Below, in pieces: positions 12,585 to 22,540 of a stretch of DNA of 64,000 nucleotides. A model generated the notes under the pieces. The model worked only from the letters and a program-made list of their open reading frames with translations. It had not been told where the DNA came from and made no database searches. The stretch is from Ananas comosus (taxonomy: Eukaryota > Streptophyta > Magnoliopsida > Poales > Bromeliaceae), in the NCBI RefSeq assembly GCF_001540865.1, contig NC_033631.1, positions 6,456,392-6,520,391 of the forward strand, read 5' to 3'. Numbering within the stretch: position 1 is the stretch's first letter; each line of letters opens with the position of its first letter. The position numbers and the translations under genes were made by a program.

Positions 12585-12957
12585 GTGACAATAGTCGCCA
12601 CCATAAAACTAGTGATAAAATAGGCTGTAAAGTTTTCACGGCCGCTAATTATCTAACTTTTGGCGGCGACAAATTGTCGCCACCAATATTCCGGTCCAGA
12701 TTCAATGGCTAATTATCTAACTTTTTGCGGCGACAAATTGTCGCCGCTAATTATCTAACTTTTCGCGGCGACAGTATGTCGCCGCTAATTATCTAACTTT
12801 TCGCGGCGACACATTGTCGCCACCAAATAGTTTTACCGACGGGGTTTTAGGCAGCGGCATGCGGCGACAGATTGTCGCCGCCAAAACGTTTTCGTGGCGA
12901 CAATTGTGGCTATGGCGGCGACATTTGTCACCACTAAATCTTGTACCTGTAGTAGTG
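12585..12957 (+). repeat. Right subterminal repeat array of CACTA element
   Basis: Repeated units of GGCGACAAATTGTCGCC-type palindromes separated by TAATTATCTAACTTTT, mirror image of the left array and ending in TAGTG at 12957. Four units share the TAATTATCTAACTTTT spacer, so this end has expanded by tandem duplication. Confidence 0.8.
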
Positions 12958-13148
12958 TTCTTTCGTTGTCATTACAATCATGCAACTATACTAATCCACA
13001 TATGTGTAGGTTTACTCCCATTAAGGTTGTCAACACCAACAATGACTACATAAAGTCCATTTTCTAGAAATGTATCAAAAGAGCCACAAGGTAGTAACCC
13101 ACTAGTATGTCCCACAAATCCAACTAACATACACTATCTAGTAATGAT

Positions 13149-14375
13149 TGTAAGATATGGATCCCGAGGATCTAAAAGGTAAGTAACACCTAGAGGGGGG
13201 GTGAATAGGTGTAATCCGGCAAACTTGAAAAATCTCGATGCAAACACAACACAATAGCGGAAATTAAATTAGCACACCGAAAATTTAACGTGGGAAAACT
13301 CCAATTTGGAGTGAAAAACCCACGGGACCGATCACGCAAAGAAAATCCACTAAGAAAACTTGAGTACAAGTGATTTCGACCAAAAACACACGACTCAATT
13401 TACCGATTTCTCGTTGACGGTGATCTTTGACGGTGATCTTTGCCGGTCCTCGATCGATAGGAATCCTCCAATCGACCTTGCTGCAACTCCTAGCAGCGTC
13501 AACGCCTCAACTCCTCGAAGCGTCCACCGAATCCTCGGCTTCACGCGAGATCCACGCGCCGAACCTCCTTCCGGAGCTTGTAGAATTGAAGATTTGTGGT
13601 GATTTAACTTTTGAAAACCATAAGCTATGAGGGTTCACCTTTAATCAATCATCTACTTGATTCTCGTAAGAAGTATCGAGTAAAAACGAAGAATCAAGCC
13701 GATGTTGATTGCTAGAAACTCATCGTATAAATCGAAGCATTGAAACGGGAAGAAAACAAGTTTCTAGGGTTTGGAATTGGTAAAAAATTCAAAGCCTTAA
13801 TTTTAGATGACCCACATAGCTTATTTATATGTTTAGAAGACTTAGAAGTAGACTAGGATTGCAAAAAGTCGATTTCAAAAACCTGTGTCGTCCTCAGAGA
13901 CCGGTCCTGTCGAGGAGACCGGTCTGTGAGAGACCGGTCTCTCAAGTGAGGAACCGGTCCCTCCCTGCGTGACCAAAAACCCCACGTTCGGGAACCGGTC
14001 TCTCAAACTTGAGACCGGTCCCTCGCTGCGCGACAGAACCACCAAGGTTCGGGAACCGGTCTCTCATCACAGGGGACCGGTTGCATCAAGGTTTACGCAG
14101 TGAGGACCTTGGGGGAACCGGTCTCTCCATTTCAGAGACCGGTCCCAGAACACAAGAAAGTTCAGAAAATTTGTTTAAAAACAATCTAAGCCTTCTGAAC
14201 TTATTTTAATCATGTATCTTCACCACAAATGATCTTTTCTACATACCTTAGGTGTCGATCTTTCCGAATGAGTCTTTGTCCTCCAATTTGAATCTTTTCT
14301 CAAAAACTTCTGCGATCAACTCTTCAAGACTCCAAACAACTTTACGAAATTCGCCAACCTATAAAATCCTTAACA
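13149..14375 (-). mobile_element. Solo LTR inside LTR X (class uncertain, possibly copia)
   Basis: Plus-orientation ends TGTAAGATATGG and CCTTAACA with a perfect 5-bp duplication ATGAT (13144-13148 and 14376-14380); LTR X resumes immediately after. It contains ACCTAGAGGGGGGGTGAATA near 13190, a motif common next to the 3' ends of some plant copia LTRs, supporting minus orientation. A minus-strand TATA box (complement of TTATTTATAT) is at 13821-13830. Ten ACCGGT palindromes lie at 13890-14150. Length is 1227 bp. No coding capacity was recognised. Confidence 0.85.
13890..14150. repeat. ACCGGT-palindrome cluster, type 1
   Basis: Ten ACCGGT hexamers in imperfect units such as GGGAACCGGTCTCTC and GAGACCGGTCCCTC, arranged in facing pairs about 20-30 bp apart. 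On the minus strand it sits roughly 70-330 bp upstream of the LTR TATA box, so it may be part of the promoter (inference). Confidence 0.75.
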
Positions 14376-16239
14376 ATGATGGTTACATTATACTTTAGAT
14401 GTCATTGTTCAATTCAACTAGGACCTACACAAGTGTAGTCCGGCTTGCACCGCCTGATGGTCCCGTGGTAGTCCAACATTCCCCCACGGCAACCCAGTAG
14501 GCACCTAATTCCCGCACGGGCGAGCTTATGTCACGTAGGCTAACTCCGGAGTGCCGGCTTGTAGGAAGCGACCCTCACAAGCTTGTGCAAATGAGCACAG
14601 TGGCCAGCAAGCATGATCAGCAGTATCCTGTCCTCAGTCATCATGTCTAAAATATGGAATAAGCACTATCAACCCAAAGGTCCAATACAATATCACATTG
14701 TCGAGGTTTAGTCATTTACTAAGTTAAATGTCACTATATGACGTTCATATTCACTATGTCAAGCATAAGTCATTGTCCACATCTCTTTATCCTATCTAGG
14801 AGGATTCACTATTTTAGTCAAGGCCCAAGGAGGTTTCATTAAACGTGCAATTCCAACAACTACCAAGGAAGTCATTTACTAATGCCATATGCAAAAGAGT
14901 TATAACAATGTCCACAAGAACCATAATGCGTATCATGTATATGCTTTTCCATCAAAATCCCCACTTCATGGAGTAGAAGTGTTATCATGCAAGCAATTCA
15001 CCCCACTAGTATTATATGCAATTATCTCTATTAGGGTTCGCCCCAAAGGCTTTGTGATCTCATTCTTCATGTCTAAAATATGGAATACAACTATATCTCT
15101 AGATCGAATACCATGTCATAATGTCAAGTTCTAGTTGTTCAACTAGGTTAAATGTACCAAGCTTAGCTTTATGTTAACCTTAACATGCATAGTCACTATA
15201 TCACAATGTCACATTTACCTTACCTTGTCTACAACAAGTATATTGTTCCTCATATAAGATAACCACTTTTTCTAATCCATTCACTATGTGTACTCCAATG
15301 GTTGAAGCTTTATTCATCTCTAACATGCTTCCTAAGGTTACACAAGAGGAATTTATCATGGAGTGTCATTTAATGCACAAGTCCACATTGAAAGGCTCTA
15401 CTTCATAGAGTATAAATTTTTCTACACATAACATGTGAGAAGCATGTATTCAAAAATTCTATCATATCATAATTAACATGAATATGCACCAAATTATGTC
15501 TTATAATCAAAGGGAAGACATAGAGGGAGTTCACCTATTTCGGTGAGGTCAAACCCACCGGATACTCTTCAAACCCTTTCGTTCCTTCGAATGAAGTTGT
15601 CCACCGAGCTTCTAGCACCCTAAAAGAATTTCTAAAAGGGTTATAAGTTTCGAACGAACATCATACAAAATTCGCCAAAAATCACAAGGAAAAGATATGG
15701 AAATTACCTTTGACCAAATAAAACTAGTCCAAGGCTCAAACCAACCCAATGGAGCTTCAAATCCAACCTAAAGGAGAGTTCTACACTTATCAATTAAGCT
15801 CCAAAAGCCCCAAAATAAGAAACACCAAAATAAACCCTAGTTCTTCCAAAACTAGGTTTTCATCTACAAATCTTGCAAAATTCACAAATAGCAGTTTCAA
15901 GATGAGTACTAACCCTCCAGAAAGCTCCAAATCAAGCTAACTTGAGTTATGGCTAAAGATTGATCCACCAAGAAGCTCTTCTCTTCACCTTTAAGCTTTC
16001 CTCTAGCTCCAAGATGTAAGCTTCAAGGAGGAAATGAAGAGAAATAAGATCAAATCCCAAATCAAAAAGAGTTTGGGAGAGAAATCTAGAGAGAGAGGGA
16101 GAAACCCTACCTTGCTCCTCTCTAACCTCAGCACAAAGAGAGACATGTAGGGGAGAGAGGGCAATATAAACATGTTGTAACAATTCCCTCAAGGCCCCTC
16201 AAAACTCTAAAATTGCAAATTGCACGAACTGCAGTTTTT

Positions 16240-16500
16240 GCACTGCGTACCGGTACTCGGGGAGGAGTACCGGTACCCGGCACCAAGATCTTCCAAACCC
16301 GAGCCTTGGTCAAGCGATCTGTTTATGGCATATCGGTACCCGCTTAATGCAGTACCGGTACCCAACTCCAGTACCGGTACTCGGTAACTCAGTACGGGTA
16401 CTCAGCACCTCTCAGTCCAAACCCTAAAGCAGCTCTCTCGATTACACAATGGGGTTCCGATACCTCACCCAGGTACCGATACTTGGCACCCCAAAATCTG
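16240..16500. repeat. GTACCGGTAC-palindrome cluster, type 2 (LTR X)
   Basis: Repeated GTACCGGTACTCGG and GTACCGGTACCCGG with decayed variants (TATCGGTACCCGC, GTACGGGTACTCAG, GTACCGATACTTGG). It occupies the same place in LTR X as the cluster at 19460-19720 in LTR W and lies upstream of the minus-strand TATA-like site near 16163. Confidence 0.75.
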
Positions 16501-16657
16501 AATTTACAGATTTTGGTGCTAAGTACTCCTTCTTGCATTCTCGAAACATGAGCGATAGGTCGGTACTCAGTCAACGACCTTCAGAAACATGAGGAATAGC
16601 TCAAAACACTATTCTAACACTGGAACCTTGCTATTTGCTAAAGTTCAGGGTGCTACA

Positions 16658-17526
16658 GACCTAGTAGGCACACAATCCTGCACGGGAGAGCTTATGTCGC
16701 GTAGGCTAACTCCGGAGTACCGGCTTATAGGGAGCGACCCTCACAAGCTTGTGCGAATGAGCATAGTGGCCAGCAAGCATGATCATCGGTATCCAGTCCT
16801 CAGTTATCATGTCTAAAACATGGAATCTCAAACAACGACTCAAGGTCGGGTATCACAACATGGGTGTCAAGTTTTATGATCATTTTAACTCAATGGTATG
16901 ACTCTACCAATATATTACATGTCTCAAGCACAATAAAGTCCATAATTCATTCATTCTAATAAGGATGGTTCTATGACTCATTCATGAACCTAATAGGCTT
17001 CACCTGTGTTCCGACATATGCTATTTCCACTATAATGCAAAAAGGGTAATTTTCTAATGTCATGTATATGCCTTACTATATGAGCCTCCCCTTCATGGAG
17101 TATAACAATGTCATGCAAGTAACCACTTCCCAATAAATTAAGCAATCATATGCATATGCTATTTACGTACTCAAAAGTGTAGGGAAACTCTTCATCATGT
17201 CTAAAACATGGAATCTCTTCTATCGACTCAAGGATCAAGTAACATCATAATTCCCACAATTCATGCATCTAGTCCGAGTGCCGCATAACTGATCTATATT
17301 GTGTCACTAACATGCAAAGGTCTACATTTACCATTATCTATGTTATAGCATTCAAGATCTAACCCTTTAGACCCAGTAGCCATGTAATGCATTATATGCC
17401 ATTACCACTCACCTTTAATATACATGTCCGTATTTGCATAAAGGAAACTTAACATAACTCAAACCACAACATGCTTTACTACCATGAATACGCCAACTGA
17501 CCTCTACTAAGTAGAGTATGCCTCTT
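16658..17526 (-). mobile_element. LTR W (family B), second segment
   Basis: Resumes after solo LTR X with GACCTAGTAGGCACACAAT, directly comparable with the same part of LTR X near 14500. The ACTCCGGAGTACCGGCTTAT and GACCCTCACAAGCTTGTGC stretches are shared. It is broken at 17526 by another solo LTR and is non-coding. Confidence 0.78.
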
Positions 17527-18562
17527 TGTCACGCTCCGGGACCGATACCAATTTGGTCCGACCCGAGCACGTCAAACAGACGCCGAACGGACAGAGTTTC
17601 CCCTATCCGCCCGAGGCTCATCACATGTACATTTTCATCAATAGAGAAAAGCACTAGCGGAAACATACACAAACGGCTTACACGAGGGTAAGCAATAGCT
17701 ATTAGTGAAAGAAAAAGGAAACTAAACATTCNTTCACCTCTATACCAAACCATGGTTTTGATCTCAAAAGAAGCAAAACGAAAGCTTCAAAGACTCTAAA
17801 TACTCCATTAAAACCATTTCTAGGTTAATCCAAACCCTAGTTTGGAATTTAGCATGAGAAGGGGCAAAGCTTACCTCTAAACTTGCTCCTTTTCCAAGCT
17901 AGAGAAGGAGAGGAGAGATTTTCTTCTTCTTCTTGTCTTCTTCTTCACTTTCTTCCTCTTCTTTTCCTTCCTTTCCTTGTCTTCTTCTTCTCCTTCTTTG
18001 TCTTCTAGAGAGAGAAAGAGAGGAGAGAGTGTGAGAGGGAGTGGAATGAGAGAAAAGCCCTCATGTCCCTCCTACATAACCATTGGGCTGCAAAAATGCT
18101 AATAAACCCCTCAACTTTCACTATTTCACACAGCCTGGACTGGGCTGTTCGCGCAGGCGGGGACCGGTCTCTCCTTCAGGGACCGATTCCCGAAGGTCGT
18201 CCCCGCGCAGCCAGAGCTGCTGCGCGCAGTGCAACCGGTCTCTCCTTGGGGGACCGGTCTCTCGGGGACCGGTCTCTCAGACAGGGACCGGTTCCCGAGA
18301 GCTGGTTTCTCAGGACTTAGCCGATTTTTCGGCTGTCTCATTTCATACGCGTTCGGGAACCGGTCTCTCCCACCAGGGACCGGTCCCCGAGAGCTGAAAA
18401 TCTGCAGTTTTGTTGAATTTGATTCTTTAGCTCTCGAAAACCTTCCACAACGCACTTTTGATCATTTTAACACCTTCGAACTTTCCGAAGTGTACCATCC
18501 TCGCACTTTGGTCAATTTGACTAAAGTTCGACATCTATTTTCCGAATTTTCGGTATATTGCA
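17527..18562 (-). mobile_element. Solo gypsy LTR inside LTR W
   Basis: Plus-orientation ends TGTCACGCTCCGGGACC and CGGTATATTGCA (minus-strand start TGCAATATACCG, like the gypsy LTR at 58459). A perfect 5-bp duplication CTCTT flanks it (17522-17526, 18563-18567). It is only 1036 bp, against about 2.6-3.2 kb for relatives, and the conserved hairpin module is missing. A single N at 17732 lies where that module would be expected, so part of it may be unsequenced. It contains a type-1 ACCGGT cluster at 18160-18385. Confidence 0.85.
18160..18385. repeat. ACCGGT-palindrome cluster, type 1 (gypsy solo LTR)
   Basis: Seven ACCGGT hexamers in GGGACCGGTCTCTC-type units plus one decayed GACCGATTCCC unit. 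The unit is nearly identical to that in the otherwise unrelated solo LTR at 13149-14375. Confidence 0.75.
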
Positions 18563-19820
18563 CTCTTACCTCTACTAAATAGAGTATGCCTTTTTCATGT
18601 ATGTCAAATTACCTCTACTACATAGAGCATGCTAATTTATCATACATAACCTATGTATCTCAAGCATCCGAAAATTCTATTATGACATGAATAACATAAT
18701 TATGCAACAATTTAAGCCCTATAACATTATAGGAGACATAGAGGAAGTTCACCCATTTCGGTGAGGTCAAACCCACCGGATATTTCTCGAACCCTTTCGT
18801 TCCATCAAATGAAGTTGTCCATCAAGCTTCTAGCACCCTAAGAGAATTTCTAAAAGGGTTTTAAGTTTAAAACGAACATCATACAAAATTCACTAAAAAT
18901 CAAGTATAAAAAGGGTGAAAATTACCTTTGATCAAGAGAAACTTGTCCAAAGTACAAAGCAAAGCTAAGAAGCTTCAAATCCAACCTATAAGAGTGTTCT
19001 ACACTCATCAATTCCATTCCAAAAGCTCAAATTTGAAAAACTCCAAAATAAACCCTAGTTTTCCAAAAACTAGGTTTTCTCCCAAATCTCTTGCAAATCT
19101 CTTAAATAGAGAGTAAGAGAAAGTTTCTAATCTCAAAACAAGCTTCAACTTAAGCCATGATGTGTTAGGGTTGAAATTTGATCCATCAACAAGCTTCTCT
19201 CCTCAACTCCAAGCCCCATGGTGCAAGCATTCATGGTAGAGAGGAAGAAAAAGAGATCAACCCCAAAAATCTAGAGACTTAGAGAAGAAATCAAGAGAGA
19301 ATGGGGAAAGAACTCACCTCTACTCTCTCTCTCTCAAGCCTCAACCAACTGAGGGTAAAAGAGGGATGAAGGGTTATTTATACACCATGTAACAAAATCC
19401 ACCCAAGCCCCTCAAAGCTCAGAAATTATAAACTGCACGAACTGCAATTTTCCACACCGCGTACTAGTACTCGAAGAGGAGTATCGGTACCCGGCACCCA
19501 GACCTATCAAACCCGAGCCTCAGTCAAGCGGTCTGTTTGCAGTGTATTGGTACCCGCTTGATGCAGTACCGGTACCCGCTTGATGCAGTACCGGTACCCG
19601 ACTCGAGTACCGGTACTCGGCATCCAATACCGATACCCAATACCCTCAGCCCAATCCCGAGAGCAGCTCACTCTCGGTCATGCAATGAGATTCCGGTACC
19701 CCACCCAGGTACCGGTACTTAGTACCCCAAAACCTGAATTTACAGATTTTGGTGTTAAGTACTCCTCCTCGCGTTTTCGAAATACGAGTAATTGGTCGGT
19801 ACTCAGTCAACGATCTTCAA
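18563..19820 (-). mobile_element. LTR W (family B), third segment, truncated
   Basis: Resumes after the CTCTT duplication and matches LTR X from about 15420 to 16580, including TTTCGGTGAGGTCAAACCCA, type-2 GTACCGGTAC palindromes (19460-19720) and a minus-strand TATA box near 19375 (complement of TTATTTATAC). Similarity ends at TCAGTCAACGATCTTCAA; the terminal segment present in LTR X (to TGCTACA) is missing, so no target-site duplication can be checked. Confidence 0.78.
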
Positions 19821-20217
19821 TAAATTAATTAATAATTAATTAATTATAAATTAATAAATAAATAAATTAAGTAATTATAAATAATTATAAATAATAAATA
19901 ATAAATTATTAAATTATTTTATTATTTAAGCAATAAATAATAATTTAAATATATTAATTAAATTAATTTATTATTTAACATTATAATTAAAATTATTTTT
20001 AGACTTTAATTAACCTTATTCTCACCTGAGAACAAGCTTGTTAATTCTAGAGAAAAGGTGGAACAGCAGTTACAGCCTTATACCGGTTTATTCAAAAAAC
20101 ACAACTACTGTTCTCGGGTACCAAATGCAACATTTGGGAACAAAGGGAGGAATAAGGGCTTATTCCCCCTTGTTCCCAAACCAAATGCTACCAGGAGAAT
20201 TAAAGGTGAAGTAAGAT
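19821..20217. repeat. TTAATTAATAAA-rich tract and unassigned sequence
   Basis: 19821-20010 is nearly pure A/T built from short TTAATTAATAA-like units. 20010-20217 includes GGGAACAAAGGGAGGAATA facing TATTCCCCCTTGTTCCC, a short inverted repeat that could be the end of a MITE. No gene was seen. Confidence 0.5.
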
Positions 20218-20480
20218 ATGGTGAGGATGAATAGTCAAAGTGTGATACATTTGGTAAAAAATTCAAAGTTTCTCTCTCAGACAAGATACAATGATATTCA
20301 CTATTACTTTTTTAGAGACATGGTGGATGAAGGTCTTATCTCACTATTGAAGTTTCATACCAATGTGAATCTAACATATATATTAATGAAGCCAATGGCT
20401 AGAGAAATATTCAATTGAAGCAGGACTTCTCTAGGTCTAGGAGCTACATGAGGAGAGTGAGAGTCTGCAAGACTTCTAAT
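20218..20480 (+). pseudogene. Ty1/copia RNase H C-terminal remnant
   Basis: The translation carries SQSVIHLVKNSKF, then TRYNDIHYYFFRD, ISLLKFHT and LMKPMAREIFN, in the order of the C-terminal end of copia-type RNase H. Family proteins usually have lysine in the TKHI segment where this copy reads TRYN, and the expected N-terminal catalytic part is missing. A TGA follows FN, and SRTSLGL continues in frame, so the last few codons are cut off by a stop. Neighbouring sequence fits a copia 3' end: a purine run AATGGAAAAAATT and then TGTTGG at 20526. This is a relic with no expected activity. Confidence 0.8.
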
Positions 20481-20525
20481 TTGGCATTTTATGGCATTTG
20501 GCACATGTCTTCAAATGGAAAAAAT

Positions 20526-21288
20526 TGTTGGATTATGTGAAACCACGTTCTAAGCTGATACCATAGTGCATAGTCAAAAATTTTTGAGATTTCTAGGTGT
20601 CAAGGACCAAAACTCCTATTTGAGTACCAATACTTACATTAAAGTTCCTCAAAATCCGAAGGTGTTTTTAGTTGAGCTGACAGGCGAGTATCGATACACA
20701 TTTGTGAGAACTGGTATATCATATGCTAGAGCATTGCAAGTTCGGATACATCATACGCTGGAGCGTTGCATGCATGTAACAGTACTCCAAGTTGTGGCGA
20801 ATAGGTTAAGTTGGATTCAACTCCAACATGGTCTAATCTTGTACTTTAAAATTAAGGATAGTCCAGGAACATTTTGGAGAAGGTTTTTAAGATGAGATGG
20901 ATGACTAGAAGTGAATCTAGGACTCGGATAAGCGACCGAGATCGTTTCTACTAGAATTAAGGTTTTAGGGTTTTAAACCATTATAATTCATGGTTTTTAT
21001 TAGAGTTTTATTGTTATACCATAAAGGAGAGAGACATATGTGAGAAAGACTTAAGATAGATATTCTTGTAATCCAATCTACTCCTTATATTTGTTGTGCC
21101 ATAGATTAATCGAAGAACGGATTGAGAATGTCTTTCCTGTATATGTAGATCGACACAGGCCGAACGACGTACTTTGTGTTATCTTGTTCTTTATTGTTTT
21201 GTTAACCACGTGCTTGGCTTTAATGACCGTACTCATCTATTTTTATCTATGTAGCATCTTGTTTCCACTACTCTCATATCTCATGCGG
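20526..21288 (+). mobile_element. Probable copia 3' LTR
   Basis: Begins TGTTGGATTATGTG directly after a purine-rich tract, where a 3' LTR is expected downstream of RNase H. It contains direct pairs such as ATATCATATGCTAGAGCATT and ATCATACGCTGGAGCGTT. The 3' boundary is not visible because a TRIM is inserted at 21289. Short open frames here were not recognised as genes. Confidence 0.5.
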
Positions 21289-21846
21289 TGCGAGACCCTA
21301 GTTAGTCCTATAGATAAGATATAATAGGGCTAAAACTCTTAACCTGGTTATAACATTTTGGGCAGCTGTTAGGTCCAAGAGGTTAAGAGAGTTAAGTGTG
21401 CTCGATCGGGATAGAGTAGTCCTAGGATGGGTGACCTCTTGGAAAGTAGGGCATCACAATTGATATCAGAGCCAAATACCAGCTAGAAATGTGAGATGAG
21501 CCTCACCTGAGTTAGAGTTATACGGCGGAAAAAGCAAGACTCATACTGTTGACAGTTGTGGGTAGAGCACAGCTCCCCCACAATTAATGTTGATTAAAGC
21601 TAGCGAGATGAGTCTTACATCACCTGATATTTGTGCGTCTGAGCCTAAAGAAAACGTCAGGGCTTAAAGAGAAGAAGAATGTGAGATCTTAGAAAGTCCT
21701 ATATATATAAGATATAATAGGACTAAAATTTTAATCGGGATATAACATTTTGGACGGTAATTAGGTTCAAGAGGGTAAGAGAGTTAAACGTGCTAGGGTT
21801 AGAGTAGTTTTAGAATAGATGACCCCATGAAAAGTGGGGCGTCATA
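21289..21846 (+). mobile_element. Cassandra-like TRIM retrotransposon, complete
   Basis: Two LTRs of about 170 bp (21289-21458 and 21680-21846) start TGCGAGACC / TGTGAGATC and end GGGCATCACA / GGGCGTCATA. Both carry a 5S rRNA-derived stretch: AGTTAAGTGTGCTCG, then GTAGTCCTAGGATGGGTGAC and CTCTTGGAAAG in the left LTR, decayed in the right. A PBS TGATATCAGAGCC follows the left LTR (21461-21473) and a purine tract AAAGAGAAGAAGAA precedes the right LTR. The 5-bp duplication TGCGG flanks the element (21284-21288, 21847-21851). There is no coding capacity. The 5S-like pol III promoter in the LTR is the hallmark of Cassandra; such elements depend on other retrotransposons to move. Confidence 0.88.
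21375..21450 (+). promoter_or_regulatory. 5S rRNA-like internal promoter in left TRIM LTR
   Basis: Resembles plant 5S rRNA from the A box (AGTTAAGYGTGC) through the intermediate element to the C box (TAGGATGGGTGACC). One extra stretch, GATCGG, interrupts it compared with usual 5S sequence. The right LTR copy (about 21770-21840) has more changes, including TAGAATAGATGACC at the C box. Confidence 0.75.
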
Positions 21847-22240
21847 TGCGGCTTTGAGATGTACTCAATAGCCCCTCCGAGGATTTCTTTCAGGTTTGGG
21901 GACCATCACCCTTATTTCTTTCAGGAAGGTGCTTACTTTATTTCCCAAAACTCTTTAATGTTGTAATCAAACTCTGGGTTTTTTAATATAATGTCTATGA
22001 GCTGTACTCCCAAAAAAAGAAATAAATGTCTTAATAAAAACTAAAAGAATAATATCCTAAGCGAAAAAGCTTCGATGTGGATATCTACGATGGAACTTTA
22101 ATTTTCAGCTACTTATTATATGATAAAAAAGTTATACTTCTAGCTGTACTCCCCTTGCATACACTCGACTGATAGATACAGTTGTAATTGTCGTATGTGA
22201 AGTTACATGCATTCCTGACTATATTTGGAGCACAAAAAAA
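21847..22240 (+). other. Unassigned sequence with a LINE-like 3' tail
   Basis: Sequence around 21880-22020 (CTTTCAGGAAGGTGC to GAGCTGTACTCCCAAAAAAAG) looks like a non-LTR element or transcript tail ending in a short A run, but no reverse transcriptase is seen. The rest is AT-rich and unassigned. Confidence 0.3.
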
Positions 22241-22540
22241 AGAAAGAAAAAAAAAAAAAAAACCTGCAAGCAAACAAATTGCTGATAAAAGAGAAATATG
22301 ATGAAACTTTTGATGAAATGAAACAAATCATCTGATGTGGAGCTTTTATAAGTTCAAAAAAAAAAAAAAACCCTAAAAACCTGCAAGCAAACAAATAGTT
22401 GATAAAAGAGAAATATGATGAAACTTTTGATGAAATGAAACAAATCATCTGATGTACGCTTTTATAAGTTCAAAAAAGAAAAAAAAACTCCTAAAAACCT
22501 GGAAGCAAACAAATAGCNAAAAAAAAAAAAAAAAGCTTCT
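22241..22540. repeat. 117-bp tandem repeat, about 2.5 units
   Basis: Units start AACCTGCAAGCAAACAAAT at 22261, 22378 and 22496 (periods 117 and 118) and contain GAAATATGATGAAACTTTTG and ACAAATCATCTGATGT, separated by poly-A tracts. A single N at 22518 breaks the third unit before another A run, so the array may be collapsed in the assembly. Confidence 0.88.

Larger units (their letters stand above)
6342..12957 (+). mobile_element. CACTA (En/Spm-type) DNA transposon, defective
   Basis: Starts CACTACAACAAAAA and ends CCTGTAGTAGTG, the CACTA/TAGTG termini of this superfamily. Inverted termini share TTTAGTGGTGAC. Subterminal arrays of GTGGCGACA-type motifs lie at both ends. Flanking triplets are TTG and TTC, an imperfect 3-bp duplication. 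LTR X sequence continues on both sides. The only recognised coding sequence is the transposase N-terminal remnant near 10.05-10.8 kb; the catalytic part was not found, so the element is non-autonomous. 7250-10030 and 11090-12580 are AT-rich with no recognised coding sequence, and 8.2-9.3 kb is unusually complex sequence that I could not identify. Confidence 0.88.
5675..16657 (-). mobile_element. Solo LTR X (family B), interrupted by two elements
   Basis: Ends are TGTCACGCCCGGGCC at 5675 and GGTGCTACA at 16657 (minus-strand start TGTAGCACCCTGAAC). Flanks GACCC (5670-5674) and GACCT (16658-16662) form a 5-bp duplication with one mismatch, and LTR W sequence continues on both sides. Subtracting the CACTA element (6342-12957) and the inner solo LTR with its duplication (13149-14380) leaves about 3.1 kb. 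A minus-strand TATA-like AATATAAAC complement lies near 16163, with GTACCGGTAC palindromes at 16240-16480 just upstream. No internal domain is present, so this is a solo LTR. Confidence 0.8.

Noticed and set aside
21375..21450. A 5S rRNA gene
   Set aside because: Only the central and 3' promoter-bearing part resembles 5S; it lies in both copies of a direct repeat with PBS and target-site duplication, so it is a TRIM LTR.
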